DNA from: [Chlorobium] sp. 445
Lineage (GTDB): Bacteria > Bacteroidota > Chlorobiia > Chlorobiales > Thermochlorobacteraceae
NCBI GenBank assembly: GCA_002763895.1
Contig: NSLH01000002.1
Span: forward strand, 62,001-126,000
Reading direction: 5' to 3'
Length of the DNA stretch: 64,000 nt
Part shown: positions 28,877-39,030 of the stretch, piece after piece
Layout: the number at the start of each line of letters is the position of its first letter
Numbering within the stretch: the first letter of the stretch is position 1
Position numbers and translations under genes: made by a program
Notes under the pieces: generated by a model
The model's database searches: none
Told to the model about the DNA's origin: nothing
Seen by the model: only the letters and a program-made list of their open reading frames with translations

Positions 28877-29236
28877 TCAAATGCGAAGAGGTATGTCAGC
28901 CTTGTTTTGAGGAGGTTGGTCAGGTGGAGATGAATTCGGCAAAATTGCTTCACAGGCAAAATCAAGTCCACGCCAAGAGATGGTGTAGGTAAGACAGAGT
29001 GTTGCACAAAGTTCATCGGAAGCCAGCACGATGCCTTTTTGTAATGGTGTGGTATCGTCTTGTAGTTGATATTGCGCACCGCAAATGGGACAATTGGTCG
29101 CAAAACAGGCGTGGTAATCCGTGAAGTTTTGGTAGGAACGATCAATGTTTTTGTCGTCCAAAATACCGCAGACGGTCGAGACAAGGAAGAGACTTGCAAC
29201 GACAAATCGCACGAGAGTATGTCTGACCTTTGGCAT
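28877..29236 (-). CDS. Small exported Cys-containing protein ahead of the czc operon
   Basis: A 119-residue protein with an N-terminal signal-like segment (MPKVRHTLVRFVVASLFLVS, then TVCGIL). The mature part contains five Cys, including CFATNCPICGAQ and the spaced ELCATLC, with DYHACF just before. The CxxC element and position 66 bases upstream of czcC suggest a metal-linked periplasmic protein, but I do not recognise a family. A metal-binding or metal-sensing accessory is only an inference. Codon use looks like its neighbours. Confidence 0.6.
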   Translation of the reverse strand: MPKVRHTLVRFVVASLFLVSTVCGILDDKNIDRSYQNFTDYHACFATNCPICGAQYQLQDDTTPLQKGIVLASDELCATLCLTYTISWRGLDFACEAILPNSSPPDQPPQNKADIPLRI

Positions 29237-29397
29237 TATTGAAAGAAAATTTTTCTAAAAGTTAAGCACCAGCAACTCACGTTTGCAAGTCCGCAACACT
29301 ATTGAGAATTAGACAAATAATTTTGAAAGCATTAACGTGGCTTGCTTGCGGCAAAAGGGGCATCTATATTTCAGAACAACACACAAGTGCAAAGGCA

Positions 29398-30717
29398 ATG
29401 TCAGAGCTTACGAATATAGCAACCCAAGCAGATCAAATAGACTTTACGCCTGAGTTTTTGGATGCTTACCATTTGATGGAGAAAACTTCCGATTGCCTTT
29501 TCATCACAGGCAGTGCAGGCACGGGGAAGTCTACCTTGCTCAATTACTTTCGAGAAAATACTTCAAAGAATGTGGTGGTGCTGGCGCCAACAGGCATTGC
29601 TGCGCTTAATGTGGGTGGACAGACAATCCATTCTTTCTTCAAATTTCCGCTGGGTGTTGTTACAGCGCAAAGCATCGAGAAAAAAAGCAACCGTGAACTC
29701 TACCAAGCCATTGACACTATCGTCATTGATGAAATTTCAATGGTGCGCGCTGATATCATTGATGGCATTGATTACTTCATGCGAATAAATGGACGAGATA
29801 AGAAAAAGCCATTTGGCGGCGCGCAAATGATTTTCATCGGCGATCTCTTTCAATTGCCACCTGTGCTTTCAACTGAAGATGAAAAAAGCCTCTTTATCTC
29901 ACTCTATGAAACCCCTTATTTTTTTAGTGCAGCGGTTTTTGAAAAACTCTTGCTACGCATCATTCATCTAAATCGAGTTTTCCGTCAGAGCGATAGTGCC
30001 TTCATTGACCTATTGCAAGCGATTCGCACAAACAGCATTGAGCCAGAGCATCTTGCAGCGCTCAACGCTCGCGTGCAGCCCGACTTTACACCACATGAAG
30101 AAGAGTTTTTCATTACACTGACCACAACCAATACTATTGCAAATACAATCAATGCTAATCGACTTGCTTTGCTCAAAGCCCAGCCAAAAAGTTTTACAGG
30201 CACCATCGAAGGCAATTTTGACCGCAGAGTCTTACCTGCCGAAGAGATACTCACGCTCAAGAAGGGTGCACAAGTGATGTTCATCAAAAATGATCCGTAC
30301 AAACGCTGGGTGAATGGCACAATTGGCAGAGTGCATGAGATTCTACCGGATTCTGTCAAGGTAGAAATTGAGCGAAACGGCATTCGAAAAGTGGTAACTG
30401 CAGAGCGTGTTGCGTGGGAAATTTCAAAGTATGACTTGGATGTGAAGACCAAGCAGATTTTTTCTGAGCCCATTGGCTCTTTTATGCAATTTCCATTGCG
30501 CCTTGCATGGGCGGTTACCATTCACAAAAGTCAAGGCAAGACGTTTGATAAGGTGCTTATTGATTTAGGACGTGGGGCATTTGCACATGGTCAGCTTTAT
30601 GTAGCGCTGTCGCGCTGCCGTTCGCTCGAAGGCATCATCTTAAAGACGCCAGTGCGTCGTAAAGATGTCATTGTCGATCAACGCATTGTAAGTTTTATCC
30701 GACAAAATTTAGCCTAA
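29398..30717 (+). CDS. Pif1/RecD-like superfamily 1 helicase
   Basis: A ~439-residue 5'-3' DNA helicase. The Walker A motif is ITGSAGTGKSTLLN, followed by VVLAPTGIAALNVGGQTIHSFF (Pif1 signature region), Walker B IDTIVIDEISMVRADI, GDLFQLPPV, and the C-terminal TIHKSQGKTFDKVLIDLG and YVALSRCRSLEGI motifs. The ATG at 29398 begins the conserved protein; upstream residues from 29302 use a non-ATG start and add unconserved sequence. The frame is intact. Role inferred: DNA repair or replication fork processing. Its stop lies 11 bases from the convergent tenA stop. Confidence 0.9.
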   Translation: MSELTNIATQADQIDFTPEFLDAYHLMEKTSDCLFITGSAGTGKSTLLNYFRENTSKNVVVLAPTGIAALNVGGQTIHSFFKFPLGVVTAQSIEKKSNRELYQAIDTIVIDEISMVRADIIDGIDYFMRINGRDKKKPFGGAQMIFIGDLFQLPPVLSTEDEKSLFISLYETPYFFSAAVFEKLLLRIIHLNRVFRQSDSAFIDLLQAIRTNSIEPEHLAALNARVQPDFTPHEEEFFITLTTTNTIANTINANRLALLKAQPKSFTGTIEGNFDRRVLPAEEILTLKKGAQVMFIKNDPYKRWVNGTIGRVHEILPDSVKVEIERNGIRKVVTAERVAWEISKYDLDVKTKQIFSEPIGSFMQFPLRLAWAVTIHKSQGKTFDKVLIDLGRGAFAHGQLYVALSRCRSLEGIILKTPVRRKDVIVDQRIVSFIRQNLA

Positions 30718-30728
30718 ACACTTGCGCA

Positions 30729-31398
30729 TTATGTAGGAAACCATTGCTCAAGACGATACGCGCTATCCCAAAAAAGCCACTCTAAGCGTGAAGAGTAGAC
30801 AAATGCTTCTTTCATGAGTGCTCTGGTATGCGGTGTTGTATGTTCCGCAATTTTATCGGTCAGCGTAAGCATCTGCTCTACAAGCGCGCTGTATTCTTCG
30901 CTTGAGTACATATCAATCCACTTCTTGTATGGATGTTGTGCATAGTTTGCTTGCGCGCTGGCTTGTGCGTGTATCGCATTGCCAACTTCACGATAAATCC
31001 AAAAGCATGGCAGCAGTGCGGCAACACCTTCTTCATAACTGCGCAGTGCAGCTGTAGCAAGCATATAGTTCGTGTAAGAAAAACACGAAGGTGAATAGCT
31101 TAGGTCAAGTGAAGTGCGATAGAGCGAAAAGTAAAACTCATGCAAACTACGCTCAGCCACAATAGCGTTATCTGAAAACTTGATGAACTGGACAATCTCT
31201 TCGGCACTGCGTGCTTTTGCAGCAAGGACAGCTAAGGCTTTAGCAAAATCCATCAAATAGAGAGCATCTTGCTTGATGTAGAACTGAAATTTTTTCTTGC
31301 GGCAGCACACCCGATTGAAGTTCTTGATTGAATGGGTGTTTGAGAATCTCGGTGTAGATAGGCTCAATGGTGCGCCAAAGTTCATGTGTGTATGACAT
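30729..31398 (-). CDS. tenA: Thiaminase II / TenA-type aminopyrimidine aminohydrolase (one frameshift)
   Basis: Hydrolyses 4-amino-5-aminomethyl-2-methylpyrimidine or thiamin to yield HMP for thiamin salvage. The reassembled ~222-residue protein starts MSYTHELWRTIEPIYTEILK at 31398, with AALLPCFWIYREVG (the catalytic Cys of the TenA family) and the C-terminal RLEWLFWDSAYRLEQWF carrying the family Glu. The frame breaks near 31298 in a run of six A on the coding strand; five restores QEKFQFYIKQDALYL. It starts 4 bases after the thiD stop and lies under the TPP riboswitch, fitting a thiamin role. Confidence 0.9.
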
Positions 31399-31402
31399 AA
31401 GG

Positions 31403-32212
31403 TTAGTTTGTCCAGAGTTTGTAGAAGTGATGTACAGGTCCATGTCCTTTGCCAAGTGTGTAGGTTGCGCCATGCTCAAGTGCGCCTGTCAAATACGCCT
31501 TAGCAAATTTGACTGCTTCGGCAATGTCAAAGCCTTTTGCCAAGTATGCTGCGATAGCAGAAGAGAGTGTGCAACCTGTACCATGTGTGTTTTTGGTCAT
31601 AATGCGAGGGGCATCAAGCCAGTGAGTTGCGCCATCGGCAGTTAGCAAGCAATCACGGCTGTGAGCAGTCTCTAAATGACCGCCTTTGATGAGCACATGT
31701 TTTGCGCCAAGTGCCTGCAAGTCTTTTGCGGCTTGTTTCATCTCATCGGCGCTTTGAATCGGGCGCCCTAAGAGAATGCTAGCTTCAGGTAAGTTTGGCG
31801 TGATGACAGTTGCAAGTGGCAGCAAAGCGTTGCGCAAGGCAACAATAGCGCTTTCTTCCAAAAGTCTATCGCCACTTTTGGCAGTCATCACAGGATCGAG
31901 GACAATCGGTTGTAGCTTGTAGAAACCGAGGCGCTCGGCTACGGTCTCAATAATTTCGGACGTGGCTAACATGCCAATTTTGACAGCATCGACGCCGATG
32001 TCCGTGACGACGGCATCAATTTGTCTGGCAATAAACGCTGTAGGCACACTGTGAATGGCTGTAACGCCCAGCGTGTTTTGTGCCGTCAGCGCAGTGATGA
32101 CCGACATGCCGTAGCAGCCCAGAGCAGAAAAGGTTTTCAGGTCAGCTTGAATGCCGGCACCACCACCCGAATCTGAACCAGCAATCGTCAGAAGACGTGT
32201 GTAAGTATTCAT
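31403..32212 (-). CDS. thiD: Hydroxymethylpyrimidine/phosphomethylpyrimidine kinase
   Basis: Phosphorylates HMP and HMP-P to HMP-PP for thiamin synthesis; cytosolic ribokinase-like fold. Signatures are LTIAGSDSGGGAGIQADLKT, DPVMTAKSGDRLL, the repeated TPNLPEASILLG region, IKGGHLE and KNTHGTGCTLSSAIAAYLA with the anion hole and catalytic residues. The ATG at 32212 is preferred over 32341 because the extra 43 residues would be translated from the TPP riboswitch. About 269 residues, normal for ThiD. Expected to be repressed by thiamin pyrophosphate. Confidence 0.95.
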   Translation of the reverse strand: MNTYTRLLTIAGSDSGGGAGIQADLKTFSALGCYGMSVITALTAQNTLGVTAIHSVPTAFIARQIDAVVTDIGVDAVKIGMLATSEIIETVAERLGFYKLQPIVLDPVMTAKSGDRLLEESAIVALRNALLPLATVITPNLPEASILLGRPIQSADEMKQAAKDLQALGAKHVLIKGGHLETAHSRDCLLTADGATHWLDAPRIMTKNTHGTGCTLSSAIAAYLAKGFDIAEAVKFAKAYLTGALEHGATYTLGKGHGPVHHFYKLWTN

Positions 32213-32280
32213 AGTTGAAAATAAGTTGAGCGCAAGCAAAGCAGGGAAGCAGACAGCGTGAGAAATGCAAGATGGCTTCG

Positions 32281-32380
32281 CCTCATCTTTCCTTGCGTCA
32301 GTATTACCTGCGTCAAGTTCCTCGGGTGTGTTCTCAGCCAATTGTTATTGCCTACAATTAGCACCCCGAAGATGATGGCA
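32281..32380 (-). promoter_or_regulatory. TPP (thi-box) riboswitch upstream of thiD-tenA
   Basis: Read on the minus strand, the order GGGGTGC, then GGCTGAGA, then ACCCGAGGAACTTGA, and finally GGTAATACTGACGCAAGGAA matches the conserved parts of the thiamin pyrophosphate aptamer: the pyrimidine-binding CTGAGA, the GAACCTGA-like element and the TAATACC-GCGTAGGGAA element. A closing stem pairs CATCTT (right end) with AAGATG (left end). It lies ~70 bases before the thiD start. The expression platform is not obvious; sequestration of the thiD start region is possible. Confidence 0.9.
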
Positions 32381-32497
32381 CTTTGGGCATAAAGTTACGT
32401 TGCAAAATAACAATAACCAATTAACCAATTTTGTAGCGTACGCGAAAGGCGTATCTTAACATGTTGAAAAATTCACAACACGCTATTTTGAAACGCT

Positions 32498-34308
32498 ATG
32501 CCAAAACGCTCTAGCAAAACTGCATCGTACTTTACGCGCATCGGTTCGGCGAAAAAAAACGGTGCTAAACTCTCGTCGGCGCTACTTTCTGTGGCTGAAA
32601 AAACAGACTTCAAATCCACTTCCACATACGCCGACGTCCAAAATTTTCTCTTTGAGCTCCGAGCGCTTTCGCATGAAATGACGCTGCACACATTCGGCAA
32701 AACCACTGAAGGGCGAGAGCTTTGGCTTGCGGTCTTTTCGCGTCCGCAAATTTTTTCGCCGCTGCAAGCCGTGCAATCCGACAAGCCCGTTGTACTGCTG
32801 CAAAACAACATTCACGCAGGCGAAGTCTGTCCAAAAGAAGCATCCATGATTTTAATGCGCGACATTGTGCTGGGCGAACTCAATGCATTGCTCGATAAAC
32901 TTATCATTCTTGTTGTCCCTCTCTACAATGCTGATGGTAACGAACGATTCAGCGAGGCAAATCGGCTCTCACAAGTGGGACCTGAAAACGGCGTCGGTAT
33001 CCGCACCAATGCTATTGGCTTAGACCTTAATCGTGATTACATGAAAATCGAAGCCCAAGAAACCGCATGCCTCATCAAAAACCTGTATGTGGCTTGGCAA
33101 CCGGATGTGATTATCGATGGGCACACAACGGACGGCTCACGGCATGGTTACGATCTTACGTTTGGCTTTCCGCAGCATCCAAATGCTCCTAAAAAGCTGA
33201 TTGATTTTACACGTGATGAAATGCTGCCTGCCATTGCCAAAAAAATCAAGCGCGATACGGGAATTGAGATGTTTTACTACGGCGACTTTGTTAATTTCCG
33301 CAAGCCTGAGGAAGGCTGGGCGACCTATTCGCATCATGCACGCTTTGGTGCGGCTTATGGCGGCTTGCAAAACCGCATTGCCATCTTGATGGAAACCTAC
33401 TCCTACATTTCATTCGAGCGACGTATCAGAGCGGCGTATCACTTTATGCGAGAAAATCTCGAATACACGGCACGCCATGCAGCGCACATTAAAAACTTAG
33501 TACGTGAGTGCACAAAAGAGACGATTGCACTGGGCGAGCATTACGACCCCAAGAAAAATTTGATTGCCATTGATGTTGCCAAGGAAGCCTTCGAAAAGCC
33601 TTATGCTATAATTGGCTATGTTGTCAAGGAAAAGAAGCACCGCGATGGCACAGTGTATTACGTGCCGACCAAAACAAAAAAATCTATCATGCGCCCTACT
33701 TCGGGAAATTTACGCCTGTGCGCAGTGTAGCACGTCCGCTGGCATATCTCTTGCCAAAGTCGGAGCGGCGCATCATTGAGAAATTGATGTTGCATGGCAT
33801 TGCCGTTGAAGAATTGCTTAGCGCTTTCAAGGCAACAATAGAGTATTTTGATGTTCAAGATATTCGTGTCTCAGAGCAATGTTTTCAGGGGCATCGGGAA
33901 GTCACGATTAACGTCTTGCGTGTGCAAACAGAGCGAACGTTTGAGCCGGGCGATTTCATTGTGCCGATGAATCAGCCCGCAGCAAATGTGCTTGCAGGTC
34001 TGCTTGAGCCAGATTCGGATGATAGCTTGGCACATTGGAATTATTTTGACAATTACCTGACGGGCAAATTGCGCTTTGAGAAAGATTTTATCACAGAGTA
34101 TGAATACAATTTGATTGATTTGCCGCGCACCAAAGAGATTTACGAGAAACTCATTGAGAAAAATCCGACGCTTTCTGAAGAGAAGCGTGCGCAAGAAAAA
34201 ATGAAGTTTTTCATGACGGCTGTCGGATATGAAAATGAATTTATGAACCGTATTCCGGTGTTTCGTTTAGTTGAAAAGAAACCATACTCAGCGAAAGTTT
34301 ATGTGTAG
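32498..34308 (+). CDS. M14-family zinc carboxypeptidase-like protein (one frameshift)
   Basis: A ~604-residue protein with an N-terminal M14 zinc-peptidase domain. Zinc ligands are visible in NNIHAGEVCPKE (H-x-x-E) and a later His in IIDGHTTDGSR; the catalytic Glu is probably in ILMETYSYISFERR. No signal peptide is apparent, unusual for secreted M14 enzymes. The C-terminal ~200 residues form a separate domain, FTPVRSVARPLAYLLPKS onwards. The frame breaks near 33680 in a run of seven A; one fewer gives KIYHAPYFGKFTP and continues to 34308. Similar proteins are common in Bacteroidetes. Substrate is unknown. Confidence 0.82.
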
Positions 34309-34327
34309 CGCAATAGCCCAGCGGAGG

Positions 34328-34359
34328 CAGCAAGGTAAGGAAACGCTTTAGCCTTGCTG
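34328..34359 (+). terminator. Hairpin after the M14 gene
   Basis: CAGCAAGG (34328-34335) pairs with CCTTGCTG (34352-34359), and the inner TAAG can pair with CTTTA with one bulge, giving a long stem 20 bases after the stop. No T-run follows, so it is only a candidate terminator. Confidence 0.4.
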
Positions 34360-34432
34360 GCTCTTGACGAATGAAAAATGAGGTTGTATTTTCTCGAATA
34401 GGCGACAAATTCAAATACGAGGCGCATAGCGG

Positions 34433-35840
34433 ATGAAATCCTTAAAAGAGAGCGATACTGCCGCAAAAATACAAGTGCTGTTAGAGCGTGCAAAGACACA
34501 GCCTTCAGCGACGCTAAGCCTTGCAGAAATTTTATTGCAGCAAGGTAAAGCTAAAGAAGCACTTGCACACTTGCGTACCATTGAGCCTGATTACCGCAAA
34601 TCTTACCGTTTCAATGTAATTTTGGCACGTGCCTACCATGCTGCTGGCGACATCGCTACAGCCAAGACATTGCTTGAGAAAGCCTGTATGTTAGCTCCTC
34701 AAAATGAAGTGGCTGTGCGCGATTTGCTACGTCTGCAAGCCTCTAGACTGCTGCAACATGCAAGTGTTGCGGCCAGCACAGGCAAGTCAAAGCATGCACG
34801 TACATTGCCAAGTTTTGCATCTATGAAACCTGCTGAAACGGAACCGCCGCTATCGACCCCAGCCGTAGATGTAGTGAGCACGCCTCAAACACAGCCGTCA
34901 GTGCTGCCACAAGTGTCTGATGCGGACCCAAACGAAAAAGACCATGCAGGAAAAGACCATGCAGGCACAGCGGCACAACTACAGCTGGAACATAGTGCAA
35001 GACACTCAAGCCCTGAGACCATAGTAGAGGCTAAAGCGCCTGAACCGCCCAAAGAGGACACGCCAGCCGTAGAAGAAAAAATTGCTAACTGAGGCAGATA
35101 TCTTTGATGAGAAAGGCTTATTTGTTGGCGAATTTGGACCAAACCCGCTAATCAAAGAAATCCCTGAAATTTCATTTATCCCAGAGGTACAACAACCGCC
35201 GAAATACGATAGCGTGCTTGATCTGTCAGAGATTCCTGCACAAAAAGAAGAACCGCCTGTAATTGAACTTGACACGCCCAAAGTATCCTTAGACCGTGCC
35301 AAACTCTCGCAGGTGTTCTCACGCCTTTCGTTTGGAGAAGAGCAGAGTAAAACAGAGAACACAACATCAGCAGCGCCTGCAGCTGAGGGGGCTAAAGCAC
35401 AAAATGCTATTGAGTCAAATGAGAATAGAGCATCGGAGCATGAGCATGCAAATCGAGCACAAATCAGTCATGTAACGAATGTCTTGAAAAGCGAGACCTT
35501 AGACAAATCACAGCCTGTGCTTGTCGGCGAGACTGCACCTGCGCTCAAAGACTCAAAAGAAAGTGTCGATGAAATTGAAGTGCTGGCAGCAGAGCTATCC
35601 AAATTCAAAGCCCCGCCTGTGCAAGAAACCAATGACCCAACACCTCTTTCCGAGCAGCGAAAACCTTTTGATGACGACGAAGAGATCAAAGTGCCAACCC
35701 GACAACTGGCTGAGATTTTCGTGGCGCAAGGGGCATTTGCAAAAGCAATCAAGGTCTATGAAGCACTTGCACAGAAAGAGCCTCACAATGCCTTGCTTTT
35801 CAATATCATCATCAATGGCTTGCGTGCTCAGATGAAGTAA
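34433..35840 (+). CDS. TPR-containing protein with low-complexity centre (one frameshift)
   Basis: A ~469-residue protein. The N-terminal ~105 residues form TPR-like helices (AEILLQQGKAKEALAHLRTI, NVILARAYHAAGDIATAKTL). A long acidic, Pro/Ala/Glu-rich linker follows, including a perfect 15-base tandem repeat at 34936-34965. The last ~45 residues hold another TPR-like unit (LAEIFVAQGAFAKAIKVYEAL). The frame breaks near 35075 in GAAGAAAAAATT; one A fewer gives EEKLLTEADIFDEKG. No signal peptide or membrane segment. Such proteins often scaffold partners; no specific function can be assigned. Confidence 0.65.
34936..34965 (+). repeat. 15-base perfect tandem duplication in the TPR gene
   Basis: The unit AAAAGACCATGCAGG occurs twice back to back (34936-34950, 34951-34965), adding five codons (KDHAG) in frame in the low-complexity linker. 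Confidence 0.9.
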
Positions 35841-36050
35841 CAGACGCTCTGATGAGTCTGAGTAAGATTAGATAGTGTCTAGCTTCAGATAGGACTTTTT
35901 AGAGGTTTTACCGCACTATTTTGAAACATCAGCCTGTGCTAACCGTTTAGATGTGCGTTTTATCACAAAGTTGCATACTTTGCACAACTGAGACTTGGTT
36001 CAATTCAGTAGTTTGGATTGCAAAGCCAGAATTTAAACTCACCATTCATC

Positions 36051-37463
36051 ATGGGAAAGTTGCTACTTGCTGTTTCCTGTTACCTGTGTTTTAGCTCGGC
36101 TTTAGTGCTCGCTCAGACTAATTCTGCGCTGGATACTGTGGAGACGCTTACACTTGAGAGGGCAATTAGAATAGCAATTGATAACGCAATTGCCACACTG
36201 CAAGCCAAAAATCAATATGAACTAACTGGCGCACAACTCCTGCAGGCTTATGGACAATTTCTGCCAGCGGTAACTATCTCGACAACTTATACACCGATTA
36301 ACTCTAATCAGCGCATCAACCCAACCACATTGCCTGGTGGTCAGGTCATCTTTCCACTTTTTGGTCAGCAAACAACCTCCATTGGCTTTAACTTAAACGC
36401 TTCGCTCAATCTCTTCAACGGACTTGCTGACCAAGCGGCATTGCAAAATGCCATTCATGCTCGAGAAGGAGCAGGCTACAGTTTGAAGCGTGCAAAGCAA
36501 GATATTGCGTTCAGCGTGGCGCAAGGCTATTTGCAAGTGCTTCTAAATCAAGAACTCTTGCACATTGCACAGGAGAACTTAAAATCCTCGCAAGAACGTC
36601 TGCGTCAACTTCGTGAACAAGCCCGTTTAGGTGCACGCACCATTGCCGACCTCTATCAACAAGAAGCGCAAACAGTAACTGATGAGCTTGCGGTAATTCG
36701 TGCAGAAAATACCCTGCGCAATAGTAAGCTCGCACTGATTCGTCAAATTCGCTTAGATCCTGCGAAAGACTATAAGTTTGAAATCCCCCCAATTGATACC
36801 GCACTGCTCGGTGCAGAGTATCAAGATGAAAGCAAATTGATTTTGTCGGCACAAGAACAGCGTGCCGACCTCAAGGCAGCACAAGAAAATCTCACTGCGA
36901 CATCTTGGTCCATCACACAAGCGCGTAGTTCCTTCCTGCCGGCACTTAACCTAAACTTCAATCTTTTTACCAATGGGTTTAATGTCTTTCGTCAAAGTTT
37001 TGATGGGAACACAATCCCAAATCCTGTTTTGCCCAGCGTGGTGGAGCAATTAGGCAAACAAATTAGTTTTAACGTAGGGCTGCAGCTAAGCTGGACGATT
37101 TTTGACCGTTTTACCACAAACTTGAGAGCAGAGCAGTCACTGATTAACTATCGCAATCAAGAGCTGCAGTATGAAGATTTAAAGATTCGTGTCGTTACTG
37201 AAGTGCGACAAGCCATTGGGGAGTACAATGCAGCCATCAAGCAACTTGAAAGCTCAAGTAAAGGGCTTGTGTTTGCTAAGCAAGCGTTCGAGACCGTTCA
37301 AAAGCGCTATGAAGTTGGCTCAGCCACATTCGTAGAGGTTACGACTGCCCAAGCAGCACTTGTACGCGCCCAGTCTGATTACGCTCAAGCCTTATTCAAC
37401 TTCACTTTCCAAAAGAAGGTCTTAGAATACTTTTTGGGAACAGTCGATGTCGATGCCTTCTAA
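36051..37463 (+). CDS. TolC-family outer-membrane efflux protein
   Basis: A ~470-residue outer-membrane channel. The ATG at 36051 begins a signal peptide (MGKLLLAVSCYLCFSSALVL, then AQ); the earlier in-frame start at 36018 adds 11 residues ahead of it. Two OEP repeats are visible: LTLERAIRIAIDNAIATLQA with the first strand/helix set, and LSAQEQRADLKAAQENLTAT starting the second; KRYEVGSATFVEVTTAQAAL is the characteristic helix late in the protein. First gene of an export operon with an HlyD-type adaptor (30 bases downstream), ABC ATPase and two permeases. Confidence 0.88.
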   Translation: MGKLLLAVSCYLCFSSALVLAQTNSALDTVETLTLERAIRIAIDNAIATLQAKNQYELTGAQLLQAYGQFLPAVTISTTYTPINSNQRINPTTLPGGQVIFPLFGQQTTSIGFNLNASLNLFNGLADQAALQNAIHAREGAGYSLKRAKQDIAFSVAQGYLQVLLNQELLHIAQENLKSSQERLRQLREQARLGARTIADLYQQEAQTVTDELAVIRAENTLRNSKLALIRQIRLDPAKDYKFEIPPIDTALLGAEYQDESKLILSAQEQRADLKAAQENLTATSWSITQARSSFLPALNLNFNLFTNGFNVFRQSFDGNTIPNPVLPSVVEQLGKQISFNVGLQLSWTIFDRFTTNLRAEQSLINYRNQELQYEDLKIRVVTEVRQAIGEYNAAIKQLESSSKGLVFAKQAFETVQKRYEVGSATFVEVTTAQAALVRAQSDYAQALFNFTFQKKVLEYFLGTVDVDAF

Positions 37464-37493
37464 CTTTACTATCACATCTTCAATCGTCAGGTT

Positions 37494-38888
37494 ATGGCAA
37501 CGGAAACAATTTCACCCGAAACGACCAAAGAGTCTGGCGCTCAAACATCGCCATCCTCACCAAGGAGTTCGCGAAAGAAGAATAGACGAATTATCTTGAT
37601 TGCCTCTGGTATAGGTCTGGTGCTGATATTACTACTGATTTTCTTTGTTGCAGGGCGCTCGAAAGAGGCAAAGCCCATCGTGGTAACTGTGGAAAAAGCG
37701 GCGATTCGCACCATTACACAGGTTGTTTCTGCAACAGGAAAAGTCTATCCGGAAACAGAAGTAAAACTCTCGCCTGAGGTTAGCGGTGAGATTGTAGAAT
37801 TGCCGGTCAAAGAAGGTGATGTAGTCAAGCGCGGTCAACTTCTCTTCAAAATCAATCCTCAACTGACACGCACACAGGTCGATCAAGCGCAAGCAGCACT
37901 GAGTGCGGCAAAAGCAGCCAGCTTGCGTGCCAAAGCTGAAGAACTTCGTACAGCCGAAGAATTTCGTCGCACAGAACAACTCTTCAAACAGAAATTGGTA
38001 TCTGAGACAGAATATCTGGCTGCAAAAACCAGTGCGGAGGTTGCCAAAGCCAACGCTGAAGCGGCTATCTATGATGTGCAGCGCCTTGAAAGCCAGTTGA
38101 AACAAGCTCGCGAGCAACTCTCGCGTACCGTTGTAACAGCGCCAATCAACGGCACAATCACTGTGCTCTCAGCAAAAGTCGGTGAGCGCGTTGTCGGTTC
38201 GATTCAAATGGCGGGAACAGAAATTTTGCGCGTCGCCGACCTCAGCACAATGGAAATACGCGTTGATGTCAACGAAAATGATATTGTCAATGTCAAAATT
38301 GGTGATACGGCACGCGTGAGCATTGACGCTTATCCCAATCGCAAATTCACAGGTGTCGTGCGCGAAATTGCTAACGCTGCCAAAACCAAAGGTTTAGGTA
38401 CACAGGAAGAAATCACAAACTTTGAAGTAAAAATCCGCATCCTTGACCATAATGGCTTGCTGCGTCCCGGCATGAGCGGCAATGCCGATATTGAAACCTT
38501 CACAGCAAAAGATGTGCTGACGGTGCCGATTCAGAGCGTAACCGTGCGTGCATCCGAGAGCGGTATGACTGCTGAAGAACTCTCACGCAAACGCGAAGAG
38601 CAAGTGCGGCAAACTGATGGTAGCGCAGAACTTATCAATGAAAAGATGCGCCAGCAACAAGAAAAAGCAGACCGTGCTAAACTCCTGCGTGTTGTTTTCG
38701 TCAAGAGAGGCGACCGCGTACAAATGGTGCCTGTTGAAACTGGCATCGCTGACAATGCTTACATTGAAATTAGAAAAGGTGATATCAAAGTTGGCGATGA
38801 AGTCATCTCTGGAAGTTACCGTGCCATTAGCCGCGAACTCAAAGATAGCGCGAGGGTGATACTTGAAGTCCCGGGCGCTAAAAAATAA
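37494..38888 (+). CDS. HlyD/MacA-type membrane fusion protein
   Basis: A 464-residue periplasmic adaptor anchored by one N-terminal helix (IILIASGIGLVLILLLIFFV, residues ~33-52). After it come the barrel-sandwich hybrid (VKLSPEVSGEIVELPVKEGD and VVTAPINGTITVLSAKVGER), a coiled-coil hairpin (residues ~130-210), a beta-barrel (DLSTMEIRVDVNENDIVNVK) and a membrane-proximal domain. The order and the following MacB-like ATPase suggest MacA. The region around 350-390 carries an inserted charged segment (SRKREEQVRQTDGSAELINE) that splits the last domain. Confidence 0.88.
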   Translation: MATETISPETTKESGAQTSPSSPRSSRKKNRRIILIASGIGLVLILLLIFFVAGRSKEAKPIVVTVEKAAIRTITQVVSATGKVYPETEVKLSPEVSGEIVELPVKEGDVVKRGQLLFKINPQLTRTQVDQAQAALSAAKAASLRAKAEELRTAEEFRRTEQLFKQKLVSETEYLAAKTSAEVAKANAEAAIYDVQRLESQLKQAREQLSRTVVTAPINGTITVLSAKVGERVVGSIQMAGTEILRVADLSTMEIRVDVNENDIVNVKIGDTARVSIDAYPNRKFTGVVREIANAAKTKGLGTQEEITNFEVKIRILDHNGLLRPGMSGNADIETFTAKDVLTVPIQSVTVRASESGMTAEELSRKREEQVRQTDGSAELINEKMRQQQEKADRAKLLRVVFVKRGDRVQMVPVETGIADNAYIEIRKGDIKVGDEVISGSYRAISRELKDSARVILEVPGAKK

Positions 38889-39030
38889 AGTGCGGCATAA
38901 TTCGCTGCACAATGAGTCGCTTACATAGCGCCGTGCCACAGCAGGCAAACATGAAAAATTGTTCAGCAAAGCAGGTAGCTGTATCTTGCTACAAAAGGTT
39001 TTCAACAGACTTTTAATCACAAAAGAGACT

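Noticed and set aside
32213-32341. 43-residue N-terminal extension of ThiD
   Set aside because: The extension overlaps the TPP riboswitch, and ThiD conservation begins at the ATG at 32212.
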